Positions 9,132 through 31,538 of a DNA stretch of 64,000 nucleotides are shown piece after piece (position 1 is the first letter of the stretch; every line of letters begins with the position of its first letter). The notes beneath the pieces are model-generated. The model was not told the DNA's origin. It worked only from the letters and a program-made list of their open reading frames with translations, and did not search any database. The DNA comes from Chondrilla cf. caribensis (Eukaryota; Porifera; Demospongiae; Chondrillida; Chondrillidae), in assembly GCA_964020155.1 (NCBI GenBank), contig OZ026563.1, positions 2,291,940 through 2,355,939 of the forward strand, written 5' to 3'. A program made the translations under genes and the position numbers.

Positions 9132-12100
9132 TCTCCACTAGGTCAACTAATTGCCCTTGTTTTGCAAGAAGTTTCAACACCTCCATGACCAGTGGGAGAT
9201 AGTTGTGACGTCGTCTTATGTTCTCCAGCTGAATACAATCACAAGACAACATGTCAGTCAAGTGTGTTCACAGGGAATCAACTAAAGACATGTAAACAAT
9301 GGCAGTGTGGGTGTGAGGATAGGAAGCTTGTCATGTAGACCTGTAGCTACATCGCTAACACCTGTACAGCCACTCCCCCATTGTGTGTTTACAACTCATT
9401 GTGCTGTGTCCACAAGTAGAATACATGCCTGTTGACATCAACTAGATACAGTACAACAAGTGCAGATCAATACGTCCATTCAGTCAGTGGATATCAACTT
9501 CAATCAAGAAGATTGAATTTGTCAATTGATCAATAAGATTGAACTTGCAGTACACAATACAACCTACAATCATTCTAGTCAAGATTATAGATACTCTATA
9601 CTATTTGATCTATGCTAAATCTAGGTAGCAATTATATTCTGCAACATTAAGCCAACATACGTACATTGACTCTCAACCTCATACGTATGTTGTATGTATG
9701 TTTTGCAAGAAGTTTCAATGCCTACAAACATACACATACTTATAGTCTGTGACAAATTTAAGGCCTATAGGTCAATATGATGCGAGTCAATTTGTCCAAA
9801 CATCACATTTTGGCAACACTTGCCTTATACTTCTGATGCTTATCCTCCTCCTTAGTGACCTTCACTTCAAGCTCTCTGATTTCTTCATCCCCACTGTCAA
9901 TAACAGCTTGGAGCGCCTCAGGGTCAGAGGGGAGGTCTCCATTGTCCTCCATTGATTCACCACTGATAACTGCTTCCATCTGAATAACGTAGTGAGAGAG
10001 TGTTACGGCAAATATGCTTAATCAGCAACAGAATTGTATGTACAATGGTACTTATGTATACAGTAGAATCTCACAATTGATATCATCTATGTATTGTATA
10101 CCAGAGTGATTGCAGTCGTGAGGGTGTACTGATAAAGAGTATAGGGTGATGCAATACAGAAATTCATGGAACTAGGAAATAGTCGTTTTATTACTGAGGT
10201 GAAGGTCCCTTGTAATAAGTTATATGTACAAGTACAGCAGTTCGTTATGACTTACATGAGTCAGAGATTAGGGATAATAAGCAGAGACCAAATGCACACA
10301 CACATACATACACACACACACACATGTATACATACACACACACACACACGTACACACACACACACACACACGTACACACACACACGTACACACACACACA
10401 CACACGTACACACACACACACACACGCACACACTTGTACTCACCTTTGCTACTGCCCTTTCCACTCTGTTCTGCAAATCTTCAATCCGCCGCTGATAAAT
10501 CACTTTACGATCAGTGACTATTGCAAGTAAATTGAACCTCACTTCATCTGATTCAAAACTACATGTGACGAAATAGATTGCATTCAGGGTAGGTATGATA
10601 AAATGAATTGTTGCTATCAACCCACAAGTGACACTTGCAACATTGTAATGAAATTGGTCCACTTTTGCATGTCAATTATACCACATAAAACACATGTATC
10701 ATGTCTACTTGAGGTGCATCCGATTTGTCACGAGTCCGGAGGGCGAGTGAACAAATCCGGTACACCCCAAATAGACACGATACAAATGGCTTGTATCCCG
10801 AATCTGCTTGGTCGACGTATTCGAATTTTTACTGCAACCATAGATACTCTAACACCTTTAGTTTAGTTTAGTTGTTAGAGTATCTGTACGATGGCGAAGT
10901 CGAAGAAAGTTCTTACGCTATGAATGTGCCAGAAGACGATTTTGAGCCTCCAAAAAAACTGTGCAAACCCTAAAACACCGCCGTTACTAAAGCAGAAGCT
11001 AAACACGCCAAAGGATATTTGGTAAGGTGTCCTAATTTCGGACATCAAGTACCATAATCTATCTGAAACTTTCATACGTTAGTAGCTTTGGATGCTTCAT
11101 AGATTGAGGATCAGTTCTATACAAACTTGATCCGAAAATTGGTTCGTGAAGAGAATTGTAATTGCTACAATCCGAAGCGTCCGTTATTAGGAAGCGTCCG
11201 GAATTAGGGCTCCCCACCATGTATTCCAAAAACACGGAAAGAACACAAAATGCGCTGTAAACGTCTCCAATTCTTCCGTATACATTAATTGTTATTTTAA
11301 AGGGGCGCTTAGGGACATTTATACCCCGCGGTGTATCGGATTTACAACGTTGTTTTTGGTGCCTTTGAAGTATGACGTCATCGGGATACAAACATGCATG
11401 TACCCTCACACACTCAAACACACACACCTTTGCATTCTCCTATCTAGCACTGGCTTCACACTCTTCAACCAGTCACGAGAATCACATTTACCAAGATCAA
11501 TGGGTCCTTCCCTCAAACCATCAAGTTCGTACAACCTCCCATCAAACGGTACATAGGCCACAAAATGGTAGGCATCTTTGTCCTTTGGAACAAGACTGTC
11601 ATCGAAATCAAACATCTGTTGTCTACACAGGCACAGAACGACACACCTCATTATAGGCTTACACAAGGCGTACAGTTAATTCAAAAGGAATTCAAACATA
11701 AATTTCAACCTTTATATCTACATTTTACAGCTCCTGCTGGGAGGGGGGCGGGGGCGAATTTGAGTGGTAAAAAATCCTAGTCTAGTACATATGATGAAGC
11801 CTGAGAAGTGTCTGTGTTCTGTGTTTGGCCTTCAGTAAGGCCACAGGCTACCACGTCAGGTTCACAATAGTCTAAAGGGGTTTCCCATGATCCCAACACA
11901 CTCCATGGGCTCACAGACTTGAATATCCATAAGCATACATGCATGCACGCAAGCATATGGATATTTCCATCTGATTCCACCGTCCAGACATCTCACCTTG
12001 CAAAACTGTTGTGTACTTTTCTAATGTCGTCTGAATTTGTCATAGCCAGCCCTTTATCCTGTTGGAGAGGTAGGAGTGAGCACACGGTATAATGAGCCAA

Positions 12101-13679
12101 ATGTGGTGATTTCAAGGTTGGCTCGCCACACATTCCAACACAAGAATAGTAACACAAAATACAAAAACTGCTGGATTAATAGTGACCACTACTCAAAACA
12201 AAGTACCCTAGTTAGTACATACATACATACATACACATGTACTCCTGGTTAAATCACACACTTACTATCTAATGTATACTATTGAATTGCCTGTAGTAAT
12301 GAAACCAAATACTCTGATAAGAAGAACAGATTTGGTGTCCTCTTCATTGTGTTTACGAAGCAGACTGAACTTCAAGGATGTTTGTATGTATGAACACAAA
12401 CAACTCACGGCTGGGTCAAAGCTAGTTGTGAATGCTTTGAAATCAGTCAGGACTTTCCCCAGTGTCACGTCAGGGTGTTGAGTGTTCAGGAGCACACTCA
12501 GGATGGCCTGCGTCGCACAGGCATTGTGAATAACCTACGTATAGATATGCATTCATACAGAAGGACACGGGAAAGAGAACGATGGTATCACTATCTCCCT
12601 GTCAGTGCAACATTAGATACAGTGGAGTCTTGTTACAATACATCTCAGGCAGACATTGAAAGTAGCTCCAGGAGTACACTACCACCTGTTGAAATTCATA
12701 GTAGGCCCGAACTAAACTCACGGAACAAACAAGTATACAATGGAATTAGTTTGTAATGAATGTTTTAATACGAAAAACAGGTTTGTGGTGGATTTTGTTA
12801 TAAAGAACTCATTATAATGAATTTCTTCATAGTACAACTAAAGTGGAGCCTCTCTATAAAGGACACATTGGAACCAGGTAATTTATCCACTGTAGAGAGG
12901 TTGTCCACTCTTCAGAGGTGAAAAATGTATCAACACTAAAGGGAACTCTATTCTTGGTGTCTTAGAAAGTGCCCTTTGTAGGGGGTGACTCATATGGTGT
13001 CCTTTATTGGGAATGTCCTTTAGTAGAGGTTCCACTGTACTTGTCACAGGTGGTATATATACTGCATAGTTCAACTGGTAATAATTCCTGACCTTGTAAA
13101 GCTGGTCTCAGCATCCCTGAGACTGATGCAGCACAATACAATGGAAACAGACTTCATTAACTCACTTGCTTTGCAAAGAATATTTGGTCCAGTCTACTGT
13201 CCTGGACAATAGAGCCAGCTGGTTCCTCTCCTGGTCTGTACTTGAACAGGAATATCAGACCATGACATGGCCTAGAGAGTTTAAAGTACCTCACAGAGTC
13301 AATCCATCCCAGTGACCAGCTGTCCTTGTGTAAAACACACTCACTTTAATGTTTCCAACGATTCTTCATCTAAACTCCATATTTCTTCCACGCTTAATCC
13401 CTCTACACCTGTAAAAATGTGAGCATTTGGTATTAACGGACACAGCAGGCTACACTAGAGATAGCATGTAAAGGATACACACTACGGTATGTGTGTGTCG
13501 CGTATGTGGATAGCAAAACGATTAGCTGTTGTTTTTGTAAGGACCGTCAAGATACTAATGTACTGAATTTATCTCTAGCAAAAATAACTAATAATACAAT
13601 TGTTGAATTCACCGAAGCCCTTTATCAACTCTGTGAAAACACCCGGGTCACTCTCAATCAAGCACCACTCTTCGGCCAT
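8838..13679 (-). CDS. UCHL5: Ubiquitin C-terminal hydrolase UCHL5 / UCH37
   Basis: Ten exons close in frame (347 aa): 13679-13613, 13408-13345, 13271-13166, 12534-12409, 12058-11997, 11622-11428, 10558-10444, 9979-9824, 9228-9130 and 8891-8838. It is a peptidase C12 deubiquitinase that works at the proteasome 19S cap and in INO80. The N terminus [18 protein letters not shown] and [15 protein letters not shown] are diagnostic. The catalytic set is complete: Gln in FFAKQ, Cys in NACATQAI, His in [10 protein letters not shown] and Asp in [11 protein letters not shown]. The C-terminal ULD segment [17 protein letters not shown], which in orthologues binds ADRM1 or NFRKB, and a KEKE-like tail ([14 protein letters not shown]) follow. 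The exon 8 donor is GC (AAG|GCAAGT). The exon 9 and exon 6 donors lie in GT repeats. Confidence 0.95.
8941..9129. repeat. (CA)n microsatellite, ~190 bp, in UCHL5
   Basis: This is a near-continuous CA run with a few interruptions (acaacacac, acacgcac, cactaac). On the minus strand it is (GT)n, and its first unit supplies the 5' splice site of UCHL5 exon 9. Confidence 0.95.
10297..10433. repeat. Interrupted (CA)n microsatellite in UCHL5 intron
   Basis: CA runs are broken by repeated cgta and cata units, next to the exon 7 donor at 10443. Confidence 0.9.
10695..10784. mobile_element. 90-bp MITE with ~33-bp terminal inverted repeats
   Basis: The left end tgtatcatgtctacttgagg continues as tgcatccgatttg. 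It is mirrored by caaatccggtacaccccaaa followed by tagacacgataca. The arms make up most of the element, with a short gagtccggagggcgag centre. The same left end occurs at 39041, upstream of the Speedy gene. Confidence 0.75.
12840..13039. mobile_element. ~200-bp MITE, acagtgg...cctctctataaagg type
   Basis: The left end aagtggagcctctctataaa and right end tagtagaggttccactgta are inverted copies. The internal blocks ccactgtagagaggttgtcc and ggtgtcctttattgg repeat the motif. It shares ends with the copy at 17069-17246. The CAGTGGAACCTC-like tips recall pogo/Tigger-type ends; that class call is inference. It lies in a UCHL5 intron. Confidence 0.7.
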
Positions 13680-13791
13680 TTTCTTCTGCAACGTGTAATT
13701 GCGCAACACATTACCGCTAATACATGTATACGTGTAATCCATTTATGATAGCCTTTACCTACGTACTTTGATGTACATTCTTATAATACTT

Positions 13792-13797
13792 TTTATT
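13792..13797 (-). terminator. Candidate poly(A) signal of VPS45 (AATAAA on minus)
   Basis: The hexamer lies 212 bp past the VPS45 stop and only 113 bp upstream of the UCHL5 start codon. The two same-strand genes are therefore packed tightly and the signal marks the probable transcript boundary. Confidence 0.45.
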
Positions 13798-14008
13798 GCG
13801 TGTAATTTGTTGAGCGACTTAATTGTGTTGGGCATATACATCCTATTATCACAGTACATTGGTAACTTCAATAGTATATTAACAGCAATACAATACAAGA
13901 TAGGCACACAATAGGTATGTAGGTAGAATTTAAACTTAAAAATAACAGAAATACTTAAGCTCCGAAAGCAGTGTATTGAAGTCCCAATTGAGGTGTTGTC
14001 AACTATCT

Positions 14009-16041
14009 CTATTTTCCCTTTGGTAAGGTAGGATCCCATAGACACTGAGTCAAGTAGGGGGGCCTGGATGCTTCATGTGTGACTTCCTCCAAGAAGGATC
14101 TCGAGTTGTGGATGTACGTCCCACCTAAAATGACTCGACATGAGTGTGCTGCGGATACATCAGCTACAACCTTAGCCTCTGCATAAGTAGCTCCTCCCAC
14201 AATGAACACGATCACATCTTGCGGTTTGTAGTCGGGTGGAGGCCTGACCTCGTATGTCTCCACTGTAGGGTACGTCTCTGCCGACAGTTTCCCTTGAATG
14301 GCCTCAATAAGAATTTGTTTGAGTATGGGGACATGCCTGACGTATATGTTCGTTGGTTCCTCTTTCTCCTTCTTCGACTGGAAAGGATTTCTTACAAATT
14401 TCTTAACTTTTTCAATAGCCTTGTGCTTGGCAAATGGATCAATCACCCGCTGACTGTCATACTTAGCCATTCCGTCCAGGAACTACAAGGATTAAAGCAA
14501 ACACTAGAGTTAAATATAACATTATGTAACTGCATAATCATTGTTGAAACCACTATGCACTCACTGGAAGGCTATCTTTGTTCATTTTTACTAAAACATC
14601 TGTTACATCCTTTGCATCTTTGTACCTCAACTGATACAGTAGACCCAGCCGCACTTGATCATATGGCCTGATCTCGGGATTCTTGAAGAGATTCATCATT
14701 GCCTATCAGCGTAAAAGCAGTAAACGGCAGACATTAATGCATCAATTATGGAATCAACATGAACAAGTCCTTAGCAGTTTAAAACACTAGGCATGTAGGC
14801 TGCTAGGCACCTGCAACATTACAGCAAGAATCAATACAGTATAAAGTGTTCACCTCCTTGACTCTGCTCCTATCATCTCCTTCCACAATTTCCTGCTCAA
14901 CCTCTGAGACTGCCATCAGATGATGCATTTTCACCATGCGTGTAATCTCAGAGGTGAGGCCTACGTGCTTGAACGTTGTACTGGACAGCTTCTTAAATTC
15001 TGGAAAATTCTCAATAAAGGTTTTCATTTCTTCTATTGAATCCAGCTGCTTGCTGCCTGCTACTTTTGTCTGATATTCACGCATCAAGACTTGTGTAATC
15101 TCGCCTATTTCTCCATAATTTTTGTACATATTCTCTCTGATGAAATCATCATTCTCGGCAGAGAAGGTATATGCCTTTTCATCCTTGCTGAGTCCTGGCA
15201 TTTTAGAGACATCGATCTTGTTCTGTTCAATTGTCAACAACTCATGAGCCTGAGCGTGATAGTACCACTGGTTCAGGAGCGGCGTTGTGGCATCATTGTG
15301 TCGATCCAAGATGAGCAACAGAGGCGGGATTGTGCGTTTCTTCGACGCAGCTGCAAATTGACGGGGATGTGCCTGGTACATTTTTACTATAGCTTTAGCT
15401 AGCTCTTCCGTGGGGCGATTTTTCACATGGCGGACCACGGGCTTGCATTTGAGGGACAACAGAACAGACGTCAAACCCATGCAAGTTGAATCCAATGCAT
15501 CAATTACCCATTTACAACTTCCGGGTCTCAACACGTGTCTCAAGTTGAAGGTGAAGAGATTGTTGGTGACAGGGGTGTACTCTGTGTACATTTCCTTCAC
15601 TTCCTTGATTACCTCGTGCTCATCCGCTTTGGCGATTTGAGAAAGAGCGTTCTCCGTGCTCATGTCATCCTCCAAGTAGTAAGAGAAGTAGACGTAATAC
15701 GCGCAGAAAGCAGGTCTCTCCAATTCCCGGCACAGTGCAGCCACGTTCTCTTGGGTCGGGCGAATATAGACGATAGCATTCAAGTGCTTCATCTTCTGCT
15801 TTCTCTCGACATTGAGGAGCTCGTATAGGTAAACCCCTTTTTGGCCAAGGTCGGACTGATTGTACACTATACTCACCGTGGAGAGGGTCACCTTATCAAA
15901 CAGGAAAGCCTTCATTCCTTCACCACAGTCGGCAAGCATCTGATCAATGTACAACCTAAACGCCGCCATGAGGTCCATCCCAGTAGGACCCGTGTTGGGT
16001 GGTTTCTTCTCGGCTGTAAATCGCGCCACGGATACAGCCAT
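14009..16041 (-). CDS. VPS45: Sec1/Munc18-family vesicle-fusion regulator VPS45
   Basis: Three exons close in frame (599 aa): 16041-14854, 14702-14565 and 14482-14009. SM proteins clamp syntaxins and promote SNARE assembly; VPS45 acts on TGN-to-endosome traffic. Diagnostic stretches are GEGMKAFLFDK, KHLNAIVYIRPTQENV, the domain 3a signature PPLLLILDRHNDATTPLLNQW, SAENDDFIRENMY, FPEFKKL and near the C terminus DVIVFIVGGATYAEA and RVILGGTYIHNSRSFLEEV. The ATG at 16041 gives a ~20-residue N-terminal extension (MAVSVARFTAEKKPP) relative to human; an internal methionine in GMDLMAAF could be an alternative start. It shares a ~330-bp upstream region with the divergent gene at 16370. Confidence 0.95.
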
Positions 16042-16369
16042 TATTGCTTCGGTCGAAAAGGTTACGAAGAGTAAAACCCTTACAAAATGTCCGAACTCCT
16101 CCTTTTAGGGAAATTTGGCGCATTTAGTGTCGTTCCCATACCCACTTCAACGCACGTGATGTACTAGGATATTGCAACCACTAGTACTGCTGCCTATCAT
16201 GCGCCGATTGGTGGACGGTTTTCTCCAATGTACTTTCAGTGTTCCTAAATGGACCCTCCAACCACAATAGAGAGTAGCTTTTATCTATTAAGTAAATCTT
16301 AGTAGTATAAATCCTACAGGCGTTCTTTGGATAGTCGGTGATTCCTGATCCTCCGTTTCTGCTCGGACA
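16042..16369. promoter_or_regulatory. Divergent promoter region of VPS45 and the 16370 gene
   Basis: This is a 328-bp head-to-head spacer with no repeats or open frames of note. Promoter function is inferred from gene orientation only. Confidence 0.4.
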
Positions 16370-17946
16370 ATGTCGGAAGAATTGAGAAAAGCGGCCATGA
16401 TAAACGCTTATTTGAAGCGACAGTCATTAGCGGACGAAGCAGTCCAATACGAGATAAAGCCGTTTGTTCTGCCTCCATTGCATGGACGTCGGTCCAGTGA
16501 CAGACCTCGAACCTCACCTAGTCCAAGAATACTGCCTCTACCAAGTTTGAGAAGGCGTACTACAGCGGCATTGGATTTTCCTTTGCATCCACCCGCCCTT
16601 CCTAATCGTAACCGTAAAGCTTTATGCTCGCCCACGCGTAAGAACAATCCTCAGCCCGGTGGACTAGCCTTCCAGAATCCTTACAACAGACACAATAGGG
16701 TATGAGAGAATACTTTAGTCTTCGTGTGAGAGAGTACGTACACGAGAGAGTGTATGTGTGTGTGGAGATCACGAGTTATTCGTTTGGGTTGCATCTTCAT
16801 CCTTGTATCATTGTACTCGCATCGCAGTCTTATGAAATATGGCAACCCAACTTGAACGTGATTGAAGCCAACATCCCAGGAATGATGGAGCATTTAAGTA
16901 AGATGGAAATATTGTAAAACGAGTCATTTCATGCTGTGATGTACAAAGCATACTAGACATGGATTAAATGCTTCGAACCTTATCTACAGGAGATGTCAAC
17001 TTTGTTTGTAAGCATTCTGGCTACAACTCAAGTCCAAATAGTGAGTAAACAACTCACCACAGACTAATACGGTGGGACCTCTCTATAAAGGATACTTTGG
17101 GACCATAATTCCAATCCTTATTACGGAGGTTTCCTCAATTCAGAGGTAACTTAATACACTACAGTACTACACTGGGACACAGAATGGTGTCCTTATTATA
17201 GAGGTAGCCCCATTTCTTGGGGTTGAAATAGAGAGGTCCCACTGTAGATGTGTGTGAATGTCTGTGGATCCACCATTTTTTTTTCTATCCTGTATGAGCT
17301 CATAGGGGGAATTCCCGAGGCAAAGTACAGTGACCAGTCCAGCTATAGGCAGATGTTTCAACAAGCTGATCTCAACACCAATGGCCAGTATGTTCACCCA
17401 ACAAGGTTTGGCCATAGACCCAACACACGGCCTGCTGTTGGAATTGGTTAGTCAACTTTGTCAGCATAATTATGCATGTTTACTGTATATATTATGTATA
17501 CAATAAACAGTGATAATCTAACACTTTGGCAAAAACTGGCATGTCAGATTGTGAAGGTTGTCAAACTATTGAGATAGGCTGTGTATAGTGCAACGTGCTC
17601 AGCAAGTGCTGTTTAGTACACACCTCTATAAATACATACATTTCACTTAGTCCATATGTTATTGTACATTATGTCAAACTGGACTGCAGCAGTTACCTCT
17701 GATGAAAAGATTCAATTTTCCCTTCAAAGTACATTTTACAGAGCGGATCAGACTGTATAATTCCATGATAATAACTATTCTTCAGTGTATGATGTGTTAA
17801 TAGGTTGTTAACGCTATCTAACTAACTATCTGTTTTATTACATGTATGTGTGAATAATGAATGTAGTCTTTTGTGGTAATGTTATGTCTTTTTGTCAACT
17901 TCTTTCAGTTCCCAATGCTATTGCAAGGAAGCATCTCAATCAGTAA
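16370..17946 (+). CDS. Small Arg/Pro-rich protein, not recognised
   Basis: A five-exon model closes in frame (198 aa): 16370-16699, 16828-16897, an 18-bp microexon 16990-17007, 17306-17446 and 17909-17946. The N-terminal exon is basic and proline-rich (RTSPSPRILPLPSLRRR), the type of disordered region seen in microtubule-binding proteins. The C terminus carries YSDQSSYRQMFQQADLNTNG, HPTRFGHRPNTRPAVGIVPN and ends AIARKHLNQ. I do not recognise a named family. Short SYR...RFG motifs and the ciliary content of the region hint at a microtubule inner or axonemal protein, but this is speculation. The first and last two exons are well supported by phase; exon 2 and the microexon are less certain. A MITE sits in intron 3. 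Confidence 0.6.
17069..17246. mobile_element. 178-bp MITE, same family as 12840-13039
   Basis: The left end ggtgggacctctctataaag and the right end atagagaggtcccactgta are inverted repeats. Internal aatggtgtccttattatagaggt matches the other copy. It lies in an intron of the 16370 gene. Confidence 0.75.
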
Positions 17947-18705
17947 TAATGTTTTAAACTCATTTTTGAATGATTTGTGTAATTATGTACATATATTTGT
18001 GTGATTCCAATTGATTGCTCGTGTATTGACTTAGTGTGTGTGTGTGTGTGTGTGTGTGTGCTTGCGTGCACACGTGTGTGCATCCCATTGTAAATATACA
18101 GTGGGGAAAGCCCAGTGGTAGATGTACGTAGTATGTAGTTATTTCACAACACAGTAGATATTTGACAATACATACTAGGTACTGTATTTCACAATGTTCC
18201 CTGGATGGCTACTTAGCTATAATGATAGGTATATCACGACACACTTATATGGATATTCTTGTGTATGCATGCTAATTTTTTAATAATAGCACATTGATAC
18301 GTATACCCTGTAATAACTTTGCAGGTAAGTTTGTTGGTTATTGAATATAAATTATAATGGCCATGGTATATATTATTATAGATGTTGCCACATGCACACA
18401 CATGTAGGACATGCCATATTATGTATGCAAGCATGGCATACATATATAATATTATATATATTGAAATTCACATTGACATTGGTGTTCAGAGGCTATACAT
18501 GTATGGACATAGACAGCATGCATGATCAAATTTATATTCAATAAATATACAATAATATCATTACATGAACACTAAAATAAGATTATCTCCCAAAACATTA
18601 TTACTGAAAACTAGTAATTATGTTATGAATGACAAGTACACATACATAAAAAGTAAGAGCTGGTGTATGTATATAAATACATGGAAGAATTCACCATAAT
18701 TTATA
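17947..18705. other. Convergent intergenic spacer
   Basis: Between the 3' ends of the 16370 gene and EVI5. It holds a (GT)n tract at about 18034-18060 and AT-rich sequence; no gene seen. Confidence 0.5.
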
Positions 18706-30278
<11,573 letters not shown>

Positions 30279-31538
30279 CTACAATATTACATAATTAAGC
30301 CCGTCTACAGTCTAGAAGCCATCTCGACACAGATTATATACATCAACACGCGAATCCGACAGCCATTTTAATTTCATTCGTCAACTACATGACGTAATGT
30401 GGATGCTCCTCCATGTTACGAAACATTTGACCGGCGTCAAATTTTGGCAAGATTTTTCTCGTCGCAAATTGACCTGCCTAGTACGTTTCATCCCATCAAA
30501 GTGCACGTGAATGGCAGGCAATGTTTGTTATATAACTTAGCCATTGTAGTGCAGTACTCACTAGTGTCTCTGGTACTATGGTGTCAAATTCATTCATTCA
30601 GTCGGGTCTGACACCACATGACCATTTCCAAACCATTTTGTTAAAACATCTCCTTGGGAGGCTGTGTGTAGTTAGTAGTGGCAGTGATGCTATGGGGTTA
30701 AATTCTGGTCAGCACTACACTCACCAAACCTATGAATGATATGGTCGAAACACCTTGGGAGATTGAATGTACTGTTATATGCATAATAATATATTTCGAT
30801 ATTATTTATATGTAATGATATTTTATGCTGAACATATGCATGATTATCTGTTGCAGTGAGTGATAGCTATTTCCTATAGGATGAAATATTGCTGCCACAT
30901 TTTATCCTGTGGATGTGACAGTAAAAAACTTGAATATCCTTTGTTATTTGGTGGTAGGATAATTTTTGGCTGGGTATAACAAAATTACCCTAGGTCAAAA
31001 TTTTGGATGGATCAATTCTTGCCATGACAGAAGTGTTCCAGCACACATCCTATAGTTTTGGTCATATGGGATGCCTTGCCTTATACATATTAGTCACATC
31101 ATTTGATCTAGTGTCTCACGATGTGCTGAATATTGTTTTTGACACCTCATTTTGCTGCATTCAGTATTCCCTAATTTTATGTGGAGTACAGTTGTAAACA
31201 AATTTGAAAATCTGAGTTGTTCTGCCTGCTTTTCAAAGATTATATCAGTAACTTATATAATATTATGCATACAAATCATTTGGAAAGTCAATTGAGCATT
31301 GTCTTAATGGTGTCTGCATACAGAACTATGCTTTGGGTCCAGACAGAGTTCTCTGCTATGTAAATCTTGCATGGTGGCAGGTTAATGGCCATCCCTAGTG
31401 TAAATAAGCAGACAATTAAATTTACTGGATGCAGTGATTAAACTCAGTTCATCACCACCGGCCATCATAATACACAGGTATGAAACTGATAATTCACATG
31501 TATTACAATGGTTGCTATGGCAGCACTTCATCATAAAA
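30279..31538. promoter_or_regulatory. Divergent spacer between EVI5 and LRRIQ3
   Basis: A 1.26-kb head-to-head region, AT-rich, with no recognisable gene or repeat. It should contain both promoters and possibly a non-coding first exon of EVI5, whose transcript could begin further upstream than the ATG at 30278. Confidence 0.4.

Noticed and set aside
8909..9261. Long open frames of repeated Thr-His or Cys-Val residues over CA/GT tracts (also at 10261, 21440, 23790, 25587, 27494, 37069)
   Set aside because: They are translations of dinucleotide microsatellites within introns, with no independent coding evidence.
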